49,817 nt of DNA, taken from Acidimicrobiales bacterium. Lineage in GTDB: Bacteria > Actinomycetota > Acidimicrobiia > Acidimicrobiales > SZUA-35. The first letter of the stretch is position 1. Each line of letters starts with the position of its first letter. The notes below the pieces were generated by a model that was not told the origin of the DNA, did not search any database, and was given only the letters and a program-made list of their open reading frames with translations. The stretch lies in contig JAHDCC010000024.1 of the NCBI GenBank assembly GCA_020630065.1, positions 1 to 49,817 of the forward strand, read 5' to 3'. Positions 1-8,393 of the stretch are shown piece after piece. The translations under genes and the position numbers were made by a program.

Positions 1-78
1 GTTGAGGAGACTACGACGACTGAGCGTCCTACGACTACGGTTGAGGAGACTACGACGACTGAGCGTCCTACGACGACT
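1..78 (+). repeat. 39-bp in-frame tandem repeat
   Basis: Two copies of a 39-bp unit (1-39 and 40-78) differ only near the end of the second copy. Each encodes the 13-residue unit VEETTTTERPTTT. The window starts inside the array, so more copies may lie upstream. Such Thr/Pro arrays act as extended, often glycosylated stalks in secreted proteins. The length of the array is probably variable between strains (inference). Confidence 0.9.
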
Positions 79-681
79 TCTGGTCCGACTACGACTGTCG
101 GAGTTACTGATCCGGTGAGCGAACGTGTGGCCAACATCAGCGTCCGAGACTACATTACGTTAGATCTTAACAATGGTTTGGTGCGGCGTTCGATAGCAAT
201 TGTCGAGATGGACGATGGCACAGTTACCCGCGACCTCAACAACCTTTACCAGCTAGGGATTGAACAATCACGTATCCAGAATCCAAATGACTGGGGCGTG
301 TTGTCCCGCATAGGTAACACGGAAGATTTCAGAGTGCGTTGGGGAAATGCGGAAACCGTCAATTACCTAGACACGACGGTTGGGCAACCCGGGTCCGTCG
401 ACGAGAAGCTGGATGGGTGTTTCAACACGAATAGGGCCTTCAGAGGAGTTGACGATAACGCCGCCGAAAGCCTGGATGGGACTGTATGTTTCAAACCGGG
501 TGGAACTTTCACTGCTTCCAGAGGTCGTGTCGCCGGGAGCTACTCAATCAACAAATTTGTTATCGAACTCGATTTCGAGAACGGTTCTGTAGTCAAAGTC
601 CCGTTCAGTATGAACAAGCAAGGGAATTCAATCGATGGAATAACTGTCGGCAAAGGTGTCTTCGCTAAACAAGACGCCTAA
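1..681 (+). CDS. Thr-rich secreted/surface protein, 3' part
   Basis: The frame is open from base 1 to the TAA at 679-681, so this is the C-terminal 226 residues of a longer protein. A Thr/Pro stalk (about residues 1-35) precedes a roughly 190-residue domain that I do not recognise. The domain is rich in beta-prone segments and has two cysteines (in DGCFN and TVCFK) spaced for a disulfide, which suits an extracellular fold. A GTG at 115 could serve as a start but lies after the stalk in the same open frame, so I treat it as internal. A strong terminator follows 28 bp after the stop. Function unknown; secretion is inferred from composition only. The Thr-rich style recurs in the protein at the other end of the window. 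Confidence 0.7.
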   Translation, partial: VEETTTTERPTTTVEETTTTERPTTTSGPTTTVGVTDPVSERVANISVRDYITLDLNNGLVRRSIAIVEMDDGTVTRDLNNLYQLGIEQSRIQNPNDWGVLSRIGNTEDFRVRWGNAETVNYLDTTVGQPGSVDEKLDGCFNTNRAFRGVDDNAAESLDGTVCFKPGGTFTASRGRVAGSYSINKFVIELDFENGSVVKVPFSMNKQGNSIDGITVGKGVFAKQDA

Positions 682-709
682 GCGAAAGACATAGGCAGAT
701 AGGTACGTG

Positions 710-735
710 GGGCCTGGGGTAACCCAGGCCCTTTT
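710..735 (+). terminator. Rho-independent terminator
   Basis: A perfect 9-bp stem, GGGCCTGGG (710-718) with CCCAGGCCC (723-731), has a 4-nt GTAA loop and is followed directly by TTTT. It lies between the stop of the Thr-rich protein and the stop of the convergent beta-propeller gene. The U-tract is on the + strand side, so it terminates the + strand gene. Confidence 0.85.
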
Positions 736-737
736 CG

Positions 738-2336
738 TTAGTCGTTGATGGCGTAGAAGTCGCCGTTGCGTGAACCGACAAAGATTTCTCCACCCCAAAC
801 AGCTGGCGTCGACTCGATACAGCCACCTAGCTCGAACTCCCATAGCTCGACGGGAGTAGCGTCTGGCACGATCTCAAAGGCATGCAAAAACCCGTCACAA
901 TCGCCCTGTAAAAGTACACCATCGATAACTATCGGAGAAGACCAGAGAGGGCCAGGCAGATCCAAAACCCATCGTTGGTCACCGGTAGCTCGATCCAACC
1001 CGAGAACCCGACCGTCGTTGGTGCTGACAATCACTAAATCTTCGTAAAGGGCAGGGGTCGCCCAAACACCCGAGTCGATTCCGTTGTTGGCTTCTCGGCT
1101 CCACACCACCGGGTTTTCTTCGTTGGAAGGGTCGAGTTTTATAACTTGCCCCAACTCTCGAGATCGGGCCGTTCCACGTTCGAACTCCGAGCCTATATAT
1201 AGCATGCCTTCGTCGTCGATCACGATCGAAGCATCAGTGTCGTCGCCCGTCCAGTATCGGAAAACACGTTCCGGTTCGACCCCGGACTCTAAACCTTTGA
1301 TGCTCCAGCCCTGAACTAAACCGGCCGAGTTGGTGAAATAGACAACGTCGCCGCTGATAGCGATCGAGTTCTCAATCGACATTTCCTCGTCGCCGACATC
1401 AGCAAGAATTTGGTCGTCCCACGACGGTGCACTGAAAACGATTTCAGGGTTGACGATGACGTTGTTGTTCGCATCGAAATTTCGGTTCAGTTTGATTATG
1501 AAGAAACGAGAGTTCTCACCGCCAACGAACAGAAAGTCCTCCAAAACTAGGGCAGACGAATCCCAATCGTTGTTCCACTTGGTTGGTTGGATAGCGTCGG
1601 CAGAGAGTTTCCAAAGGACGGTGGGTTCATCTTGATCCATAGCGACGATGTGAAAGAACCCATCACGACTTCCGGTGTACAACAACGGAAAACCGTCCGG
1701 GTCGGCTGAGACAGAACCTTTGATAATGTCACCGGTTTCGTAGCGGTCGTACACGGTTTCACCGGTGCGAGGGTCGTAAAAATTGACCGCCTTGTTGTAA
1801 CCTCCAACCGCCAGCCACCAACCATTGGTTTGTCCCGGTGGCCGGAAAATGGCGGGTTGGCCCGTCCACCCAGTCCCGCACCAAATTTTAGACTCGGTTC
1901 CCACCGCAGACGACGAACAACCTATGTTGGCGGTCCACGATAACTGGGGACTTTCTGGAATCGGGCCTGATCCATAAAACGTTCGAGTCGGGTTACCTCG
2001 AAACGTTAGAAGGCCGTCGGATTTATCTTGATCACTCCACGGCGAACCAGAACTCTCCGGAAACACCCACGGCACGTTCGGGTCTTTGGTCGATTCGGTA
2101 CGTAACGCAGGATCAATCGGCTCAAGCGACGACCCGGAACCATCGACGGTGACAGGTCCGACCGGAAACTCGGTCACATCATCGTCGGTGGGAACAGCGA
2201 CCTCGGTCGCTGCTTCTGCTTTCGAAGCGATGAGTTCGTCGAACTGGGTTCGGGTCTCTAACGCCCCGACTGCCGCCAACGCGCAAAGCATAGCTCCCGC
2301 TGTCCAAGATGGAAAAGCTCGCCGATTTAACTCCAC
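738..2336 (-). CDS. Secreted PQQ-type beta-propeller protein
   Basis: A 532-residue protein. Residues about 8-26 form a hydrophobic signal or anchor segment, followed by an acidic, low-complexity stretch to about residue 90. From about 95 onward it consists of repeated blades with the PQQ/BamB pattern: short strands, then Asp/Gly-rich turns and a Trp, as in DRATGDQRWVLDLPG and SRNGDFYAIND. PQQ-like propellers serve as secreted dehydrogenases or as BamB-type scaffolds. No heme-binding motif or quinoprotein disulfide signature is evident, so a scaffold or binding role is as likely as catalysis. It is transcribed alone on the minus strand, 89 bp downstream of prfC. Fold call is good; substrate unknown. 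Confidence 0.75.
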   Translation of the reverse strand: MELNRRAFPSWTAGAMLCALAAVGALETRTQFDELIASKAEAATEVAVPTDDDVTEFPVGPVTVDGSGSSLEPIDPALRTESTKDPNVPWVFPESSGSPWSDQDKSDGLLTFRGNPTRTFYGSGPIPESPQLSWTANIGCSSSAVGTESKIWCGTGWTGQPAIFRPPGQTNGWWLAVGGYNKAVNFYDPRTGETVYDRYETGDIIKGSVSADPDGFPLLYTGSRDGFFHIVAMDQDEPTVLWKLSADAIQPTKWNNDWDSSALVLEDFLFVGGENSRFFIIKLNRNFDANNNVIVNPEIVFSAPSWDDQILADVGDEEMSIENSIAISGDVVYFTNSAGLVQGWSIKGLESGVEPERVFRYWTGDDTDASIVIDDEGMLYIGSEFERGTARSRELGQVIKLDPSNEENPVVWSREANNGIDSGVWATPALYEDLVIVSTNDGRVLGLDRATGDQRWVLDLPGPLWSSPIVIDGVLLQGDCDGFLHAFEIVPDATPVELWEFELGGCIESTPAVWGGEIFVGSRNGDFYAIND

Positions 2337-2425
2337 GACTGACTAGTGTGCCCGGAATCTGACACAACCCGGTGCGTGACTGGCATCAAAGATCTTTAGT
2401 TAGTTCGTTTGGCCCAGCCAGACCT

Positions 2426-4012
2426 TCAACTGAGGCCACCCTCAGCGACCATCCGTTTCAGGGTGAGATCAGGATGATCAGCCAGAACACGGTCCATCCA
2501 ATACGAGCTTTCAAACAGTGCCAACAGTGAGCCGTCTTTGCGGGCCAGTACGGCTACTCCCTGCATGGAGTTAAGTTTAGTTTCGCTCTCTTTATCGGTA
2601 CTGCGGGCGATCGTGTAGCTTGTTGACGTCAACTCCATCGGAGCGCCGAAATCGTTTTCGAGGCGATGAGAAGCTACCTCGAACTGCATAGGGCCGACGG
2701 CAGCCAAAATAGGGGCCTGGTCACCGAGATCGGCATCTCTCAAAACCTGGATGGCACCTTCCTCATCGAGCTGGTCTATCCCTTTGCGGAACTGCTTGAA
2801 TTTGGAGGTGTCCTTCACCCGGGCACGCATAAAATGTTCGGGCGCAAATGCCGGCAGCGTAGGGAATTTAGCTGGCTCATCTACATAGACGGCGTCGCCA
2901 GCCCGTAGATCGTTCGCATTGACCAGACCCAATATGTCGCCCGGAAACGCTTCTTCGACTGTGTCACGGTCTTGGCCAAACAGTGTCTGAGCGTATTTAG
3001 TTGAGAACTGTCGACCGGTTCGTTCAGCAATGGCGACGATGCCGCGTTCGAATCGACCAGAACAGACCCGCACAAACGCAATACGGTCACGATGTTTCTT
3101 ATCCATTCCGGCCTGGATCTTAAACACCAGTCCAGAAAAAGGGGCGTCTAACGCTCTGCGTTCACCGTCGGCGAGGAGGCGAGGAGTGGGCGCCGGGACA
3201 AGATCAACCACGCCGTCGAGCAGGAAACGAACCCCAAAGTTTGTTAATGCAGAACCGAAAAAAACTGGGGTAGATTCACCCGCAAGAAAAGTTTCTGTAT
3301 CAACGGCCCGTCCAAGTTCGTCTAATAAAGCAACCTCTTCTTTGGCTTCGGCCAATAGAGGTTGTTCATCAACTTCAGCCTGCTCGGGGCTTACGACTTG
3401 CTCGGGGGCAATCGTGGAGCCTCGAGCGGTGCGTTCGAATCGGGTGTAGTCTCCGGTATCTCGGTGAATGACACCTCGGAAATCGCCTGGAATGCCGACT
3501 GGCCACGTAACCGGGGTTGGTTCCACGATAAGGGTTTCTTCGATTTCATCCAGCAAGTCCAACGCCGACTTGCCAGGACGGTCAAACTTGTTGATAAAGG
3601 TCATGAACGGGATTTCACGCTCGCGACAAACTTCAAACAGTTTTAGTGTTTGGGCTTCGATACCTTTTGCGGCATCGAGAACCATAACAGCGGCGTCAGC
3701 GGCTGCTAAAACCCGGTAGGTGTCTTCGGAGAAATCTCGGTGACCGGGAGTATCCAACAAGTTAACGACACAATCCCGATACTCGAACTGGAGTGCGGCT
3801 GAGGTAATCGAAATACCTCGCTGCTGCTCAAGATCCATCCAGTCAGAGGTAACCGATTTACGGCCCTGTCGAGCTTTCACCGTGCCCGCCTCTTTCGCTA
3901 ACGCGCCACCATAGAGAAGGAACTTCTCAGTGAGGGTGGTCTTGCCAGCGTCGGGATGCGAAATGATGGCGAACGAACGCCGCCTTTTTGCCTCCGCTAT
4001 AGGGTTGCTCAT
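2426..4012 (-). CDS. prfC: Peptide chain release factor 3 (RF3)
   Basis: A 528-residue translational GTPase that recycles RF1/RF2 from the ribosome after peptide release. The G1 loop HPDAGKTT (about residues 19-26), the SVTSDWMDLEQQRGISIT switch region, G3 DTPGH (about 86-90) and G4 NKFD (about 140) are all present and in order. The C-terminal part has the RF3-type domains 2 and 3, ending in the SYWMDRVLADHP block. Length matches the family (about 525-530). ATG start at 4012. It is monocistronic as far as can be seen. RF3 is patchily distributed in bacteria, so presence is normal but not universal. High confidence. Confidence 0.96.
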   Translation of the reverse strand: MSNPIAEAKRRRSFAIISHPDAGKTTLTEKFLLYGGALAKEAGTVKARQGRKSVTSDWMDLEQQRGISITSAALQFEYRDCVVNLLDTPGHRDFSEDTYRVLAAADAAVMVLDAAKGIEAQTLKLFEVCREREIPFMTFINKFDRPGKSALDLLDEIEETLIVEPTPVTWPVGIPGDFRGVIHRDTGDYTRFERTARGSTIAPEQVVSPEQAEVDEQPLLAEAKEEVALLDELGRAVDTETFLAGESTPVFFGSALTNFGVRFLLDGVVDLVPAPTPRLLADGERRALDAPFSGLVFKIQAGMDKKHRDRIAFVRVCSGRFERGIVAIAERTGRQFSTKYAQTLFGQDRDTVEEAFPGDILGLVNANDLRAGDAVYVDEPAKFPTLPAFAPEHFMRARVKDTSKFKQFRKGIDQLDEEGAIQVLRDADLGDQAPILAAVGPMQFEVASHRLENDFGAPMELTSTSYTIARSTDKESETKLNSMQGVAVLARKDGSLLALFESSYWMDRVLADHPDLTLKRMVAEGGLS

Positions 4013-4047
4013 CGTGTGAACGGTAGCCGACGAAACGATGGAATGTA

Positions 4048-4140
4048 GCTACAGATCTGTTGCAGCGACCCTTCAGCAATTCAGCGATCGCTTAACTAGT
4101 CGAAAACGTGCTTAACCGTCACTACTAACCCAATAGTGAC
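4048..4140. promoter_or_regulatory. Inverted repeats in the prfC/GH26 divergent spacer
   Basis: The 304-bp spacer 4013-4316 separates divergent genes and contains no ORF I believe. It holds a 16-bp imperfect palindrome at 4048-4063 (GC-T-ACAGATCTGT-T-GC, 36 bp upstream of the prfC start). It also holds a 7-bp inverted repeat GTCACTA (4118-4124) / TAGTGAC (4134-4140) with a 9-nt spacer. These are plausible operator sites. No confident -35/-10 pair is visible for either gene, although TACACT lies shortly upstream of the GH26 start. Confidence 0.35.
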
Positions 4141-4316
4141 AAAGAACATAATCATCTGGTTGCAACCCTCATGCCCTGGGTAAACGTCGATATCACCGCC
4201 AGTTGTCGTTTGGTTCGCTCAAGCCATTTGTTGCATAGGTCGTAATATTTGCTAACGTCGTGTGTTGGGTAGGTTAAATATCCCAAATTCGACGGCGAGT
4301 ACACTTAGGGTGGGAA

Positions 4317-5831
4317 ATGAAATTAGGTCTAAAAAAGAAGCGCAACGTCGTTTTGGCGCTGTCCTTGTTTGGTGTTCTACTAGTCGTTATACCCCAACGA
4401 GTTTTAGCCTCGGACTCTCGTCCGCTCGCGCCATCGGCCTGCACGGCAATTCGGTCCCTCGATGGTTCGTCAATCGACGTCGAGTGGAAACCGGCTAACA
4501 AAGACAACGCTGACCGCTACATCGTCGAACGACGACGCAACGAAGGTCGCTGGTATTGGGCTGGTCGAGCCGAAGCGCCTGCCACCAGTTTCACCGACAA
4601 CACGCTGCGAACGCAGGACGACTACAAAATTCGGGTTTACACCCGTCGAGCCGACGGCGTGAAATCTGGTGTTCGTCCATGTGTCCTAACTACCCAATCG
4701 GTGCCGTCGCCTTCCGGTTCACCCGACCGAGGCAAGGTACCTGAGTCGTCTAGTTCTGGCGCAGATGCAGCACCAGTGCCGTCGCCAACTGAACAGGATT
4801 CATCGAATGCCGGTTCAGAGGTCGATTCTCCAGAACCGCCGAAAGAAACCAGCCCAGCAGCTACCCCTAAACCAGTACAGGCTTCTGGCCCAGTGCCGGT
4901 TCCAGCATGTGGTGCGTACTGGGGAAGTTACGTAAACTCTCGGATACACGGAGGTGGCAATGACGCCTCTGCCCGTTTGCGAGCGATCAACAACGTCGAA
5001 GGTCAGATTGGCCGCACGTTTGACATCGACCACCAGTTCTACCGGTGGGACGATTTCGCCACAGATCACAACGTCGAGAACTACATAACCAAGACGATCG
5101 AACAAGGTCGTATTCCGTTCCTGTCGTGGAAACCGGTCAACAGGGACAACAGTAACGTTTCATGGAAATCCATATCAAACGGTCAATTCGACAACATGAT
5201 CAGAAAAAACGCTGCTACCGTCAAATCGCTCGGTGTGCCAGTGATGATGGTATTTGACCACGAAGCTAACGGACGTGTCGGGGGATACTCCGCAGATAAA
5301 TCTGCTACCTCTCACGTAACAACGAAGTCAGGTTCAGAAGCCGAATTCGTAGCCGCATGGCGACACGTGCATAACGTATTCGCCCAAGAAGGTGTCACTA
5401 ACGTCAGCTGGGCGTGGGTGATGACCCGAACCCCATTCGCAGGGGACGCAACGTTCGCCGATCGTATGTACCCCGGTGACGCCTATGTTGACTGGGTCGG
5501 CTTGGATCCATACAACTTCTTCCACGGTGGAAAAACTTGGCGAGACCTAGATGAGCTCATGGGTGGATTCACTAACTGGGTAGACACCAGAGGAATCGAC
5601 AAGCCATGGATTCTAGGCGAATGGGGATCGGTAGAAGACCCGAACAACCCGGGACGCAAAGGCCAGTGGTACAACAACGCCGCCAACTACATCAAGTCGG
5701 AGCCACGTTTGAAAGCGTTAGTCCACTTCGAATCCTCACCAACCTACAACTGGCGATTCGATTCAAGCTCCAGCTCTAAAGCTGCGTTCATCGCCGCTGG
5801 TAACCAGTCATACTTCGAACAATCCTGTTAA
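4317..5831 (+). CDS. Secreted FN3-GH26 glycoside hydrolase
   Basis: A 504-residue protein. Signal peptide: residues 1-32 (KKKR then a hydrophobic run ending VLASDS). A fibronectin type III-like domain spans about 37-125, then a Pro/Ser/Glu linker (about 128-200), then a GH26 domain to the end. GH26 enzymes are retaining beta-mannanases or related beta-glycanases using two Glu. The acid/base Glu is seen in MVFDHEANG and the nucleophile Glu in ILGEWGS. The motif DAYVDWVGLDPYNFF is also typical of the family. A GGGTGGGAA tract precedes the ATG. The usual RxxHEMNG is altered (Phe-Asp for Arg, Ala for Met), so substrate preference may differ. A second GH26 gene in this window (27302) is broken. 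Bacterial beta-mannan or related glycans are likely substrates (inference). Confidence 0.85.
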   Translation: MKLGLKKKRNVVLALSLFGVLLVVIPQRVLASDSRPLAPSACTAIRSLDGSSIDVEWKPANKDNADRYIVERRRNEGRWYWAGRAEAPATSFTDNTLRTQDDYKIRVYTRRADGVKSGVRPCVLTTQSVPSPSGSPDRGKVPESSSSGADAAPVPSPTEQDSSNAGSEVDSPEPPKETSPAATPKPVQASGPVPVPACGAYWGSYVNSRIHGGGNDASARLRAINNVEGQIGRTFDIDHQFYRWDDFATDHNVENYITKTIEQGRIPFLSWKPVNRDNSNVSWKSISNGQFDNMIRKNAATVKSLGVPVMMVFDHEANGRVGGYSADKSATSHVTTKSGSEAEFVAAWRHVHNVFAQEGVTNVSWAWVMTRTPFAGDATFADRMYPGDAYVDWVGLDPYNFFHGGKTWRDLDELMGGFTNWVDTRGIDKPWILGEWGSVEDPNNPGRKGQWYNNAANYIKSEPRLKALVHFESSPTYNWRFDSSSSSKAAFIAAGNQSYFEQSC

Positions 5832-5881
5832 GCAGCGGGCCCGTCCCGCTCCAGACGTGACTTAGCTGTGAATAACCTTGT

Positions 5882-5912
5882 GTCTGCTGCACCCCGGTCG
5901 GGTGTAGCAGAC
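5882..5912. terminator. Hairpin between convergent genes
   Basis: A 13-bp stem (one G.T pair) is formed by 5882-5894 and 5900-5912, with a 5-nt loop CGGTC. It lies midway between the GH26 stop (5831) and the stop of the convergent GGDEF-EAL gene (5926). No clear U-run follows on either strand, so it is called a bidirectional terminator by position and strength only. Confidence 0.6.
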
Positions 5913-5925
5913 CACTGGTTGAATA

Positions 5926-8301
5926 TTACTTTGAGGGCCTGACCCGTTGCTTCGGTTTCTTCGTCGACCGGGTCCGCCATGAGGTGATGTACTGCTCCAT
6001 TGGGTGCGGTCCGGCTGAGAGGAAACCTTGGACGTAGTCAACTCCGGAATCTTTTAGCCAGCGAAGTTGTTCGACGGTTTCAACTCCTTCTGCGATCACC
6101 TTGATATTGTCTGGGCTTTGTTGGAGGGCCCCAACAATACCTTGAACTATCGAAGCAAATCTAGGGTCGCTTTCGACGTGTTCAATTAACTTCCGGTCGA
6201 TCTTGATGGCATCGACTTCAAGGTCGAACAGTAAACCAAGCGGACTGTGCCCGGCCCCAAAGTTATCGATCGCAACACCCATTCCATAGCTCCGTAGCCT
6301 CGAACTCACATCGTTAAAGGTTTTGCTGTTGTCGACTACCGAAGTTTCGTTGATTTCGACGCCCAAACGATGGGGGTCTAGATTGTGCGACCGTATCTTG
6401 TCCAGTACCTGCGTCGCTAGTTCGGCTTGTTCAAATTCTTTCGCCGAAACATTGAACCAAATATTGACGTCGGATGGGAACGATGGATGGTGCATGAACC
6501 TCGCTATATCTTCGATTACTCGTGACATGAGGTCAGTCGTGAGCCCGAACAACTCGATAATTGGAATGAATTCTGCGGTTGGGATCGATGTTCCGTCGGG
6601 TTTTATCCATCGAGCAAGAGCTTCGAGGTGGTGGAGCTGTCCGGTAGCCAGGTCAGAAATCGGTTGGTAAAAACACGTAATCTCCCCGTTTTCTAGTGCC
6701 GTCGGTAGCGCTTTTAGCAGCTCGGAGGATCGGGTAGTCGCACGGTCATATGAGTTAGCGGTTCCTCTGGCTGAGCGTTTGCTGAGGATGAGGACCGTGT
6801 CAGCTTCTAACAAAAGCTCTTCCGAGGTACTAGACGGGTCGGAGACGGTCACACCAGCGGTCGCCGACACGTTGAACTGTTGTTTACCGACAGCTATCGG
6901 TTGACTGATGATATCGATGACGTGTTCACCAAGTTGGATTGCTGACGAAACAGTCGCGTTTTCTTTGTTGCCGAAGAGGATAAATTCGTCGCCTCCGAAC
7001 CGAATGGCCGAATAGCCTTCCAGGCTCCTGCCTCGTAGACGATCGGAAACGACCTGAAGGATCTGGTCACCCATCGCGTGTCCCCAAATATCGTTGATGG
7101 GTTTGAACTGATCTAAGTCGATGTACAGCAGAATCACCGGGCCGTCGGATTCTTGACGGTCGAGACATCGCTGCAGTTCATCGTTGAGCTGTCGGCGGTT
7201 CCACATTCCGGTTGCGGGGTCTCTTCTTGCTCGTTCATCTAGGGCGTTGAGGGCGTCGCTGTGGGCTCGTTCGACAGCACGACGATGGCTAATTTCGCTT
7301 CGGGAAACGATAAACAAGAGCCCGGCCAGTAAAACCACGACTCCGGACGTGGCGACGATAAGAGTTTGCCGCCTCTTCAAGTCGTTAAGGTGGTCGTTTC
7401 GTAGTTCGGCTGACCGTTGGGCAGATTGTCTGATGTCGGTTTGAGATAGGTCTGATCGTTCGACTGCATCTCGGACCCAGCGGTTCATCGGCACATGACC
7501 GTCAGGGACGGATGCGGCTAACACCGTGGCTTGGTCGATTCGACTTTCAGCTAAAAGCCGGCTTTCGAGAGGTTGAATGTTTTCTGACGCCAGGATTGAA
7601 CGAAACGCTTCGGTCCGTTGTAGCTCCTGAAACTGTGATCCTCCGTCTCCGATTTGGCCCAGGTATTCGCGTACGATCGCCTGACGTTCCAGCATCCACG
7701 CCTGTTCATATTTTGCGCTGCTCAAATAGAATCGATCGTAGGGGGACCACGGTGTTGTTCCCGCCGACGAGTTCGCAGACACGTTGGCGGCGGACTCCCA
7801 AAGCGGTCGAATCGTAGCAGAGAAACTATCGAGTCGGTCAAGTTCAACGGTGTAGTTGATGTCGTCGGTTGAGCCGAGGGCGGATTCTGCGATCTCGAGC
7901 CGCTCGTCCAAAAATGCGGCCAGTGTTTCAGGGTCTCGTTGTCCGGAGATTGGGGCCAGTAGCTCGGCGGTGTAGTCAATCTGGGAACGTAATTGCTGGA
8001 TTGCCTCAAGTGCCTCTCTTCGGTCTGCTTCGGCTTGGGCAGCAAAAATATTGTTCCCAGGTTTGGTGATCTTGGAGGTCGCTACGGCTTGTGAAGTTTT
8101 CGACTCAACCTCAAGCAGTTGAGCCGATAAGAGTAGATAGTCGGCCTGGTCGCGGGTGTCATTAATCGATTCGTTAGTGATGGACCAGAAAACCATGGAC
8201 AGAATCGACATTCCGAGTACCGGAATCAGCCCGAGAACAAGCATCACTCGGGCTCGGTCTAGCCTGCCTAACGGCCGTGTCAGCTTTGCGAACCGTTCCA
8301 T
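5926..8301 (-). CDS. Membrane GGDEF-EAL protein, EAL site altered
   Basis: A 791-residue c-di-GMP protein. TM1 is at about 17-40, followed by a largely helical extracytoplasmic sensor region (about 45-310) and TM2 at about 313-333. GGDEF follows (about 360-520), then EAL (about 535-785). The cyclase site is intact: YIDLDQFK with metal Asp and GGDEF at 436-440. The RxxD inhibitory site is absent (LEGY at the equivalent place). The EAL domain keeps E560-A-L, E738 of AEGVE and K700. However, the metal-binding DDFG motif reads DNFG at 679-682. Cyclase activity without product inhibition and weak or no phosphodiesterase activity is therefore predicted (inference). It has its own transcription unit or is read through from the upstream hydrolase gene 92 bp away. 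Confidence 0.9.
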   Translation of the reverse strand: MERFAKLTRPLGRLDRARVMLVLGLIPVLGMSILSMVFWSITNESINDTRDQADYLLLSAQLLEVESKTSQAVATSKITKPGNNIFAAQAEADRREALEAIQQLRSQIDYTAELLAPISGQRDPETLAAFLDERLEIAESALGSTDDINYTVELDRLDSFSATIRPLWESAANVSANSSAGTTPWSPYDRFYLSSAKYEQAWMLERQAIVREYLGQIGDGGSQFQELQRTEAFRSILASENIQPLESRLLAESRIDQATVLAASVPDGHVPMNRWVRDAVERSDLSQTDIRQSAQRSAELRNDHLNDLKRRQTLIVATSGVVVLLAGLLFIVSRSEISHRRAVERAHSDALNALDERARRDPATGMWNRRQLNDELQRCLDRQESDGPVILLYIDLDQFKPINDIWGHAMGDQILQVVSDRLRGRSLEGYSAIRFGGDEFILFGNKENATVSSAIQLGEHVIDIISQPIAVGKQQFNVSATAGVTVSDPSSTSEELLLEADTVLILSKRSARGTANSYDRATTRSSELLKALPTALENGEITCFYQPISDLATGQLHHLEALARWIKPDGTSIPTAEFIPIIELFGLTTDLMSRVIEDIARFMHHPSFPSDVNIWFNVSAKEFEQAELATQVLDKIRSHNLDPHRLGVEINETSVVDNSKTFNDVSSRLRSYGMGVAIDNFGAGHSPLGLLFDLEVDAIKIDRKLIEHVESDPRFASIVQGIVGALQQSPDNIKVIAEGVETVEQLRWLKDSGVDYVQGFLSAGPHPMEQYITSWRTRSTKKPKQRVRPSK

Positions 8302-8310
8302 CCATCTAGT

Positions 8311-8373
8311 TATCGGCCTATATGGGTCTGTATAAAGCGATTACGAGGGAATATAGGTATTTAGCGGCCGATA
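8311..8373. promoter_or_regulatory. Spaced inverted repeat upstream of GGDEF-EAL gene
   Basis: TATCGGCC (8311-8318) and GGCCGATA (8366-8373) are perfect inverted 8-mers 47 nt apart in the 92-bp gap between the hydrolase stop and the GGDEF-EAL start. A TATATT hexamer lies between them on the minus strand. This could be a pair of operator half-sites flanking a promoter. Evidence is the sequence symmetry only. Confidence 0.3.
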
Positions 8374-8393
8374 CTAATCCGGGCGAACTAGCC

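Noticed and set aside
1-78. CRISPR-like array
   Set aside because: Repeats are contiguous 39-bp in-frame coding units without spacers. No CRISPR array or cas gene was seen elsewhere in the window.
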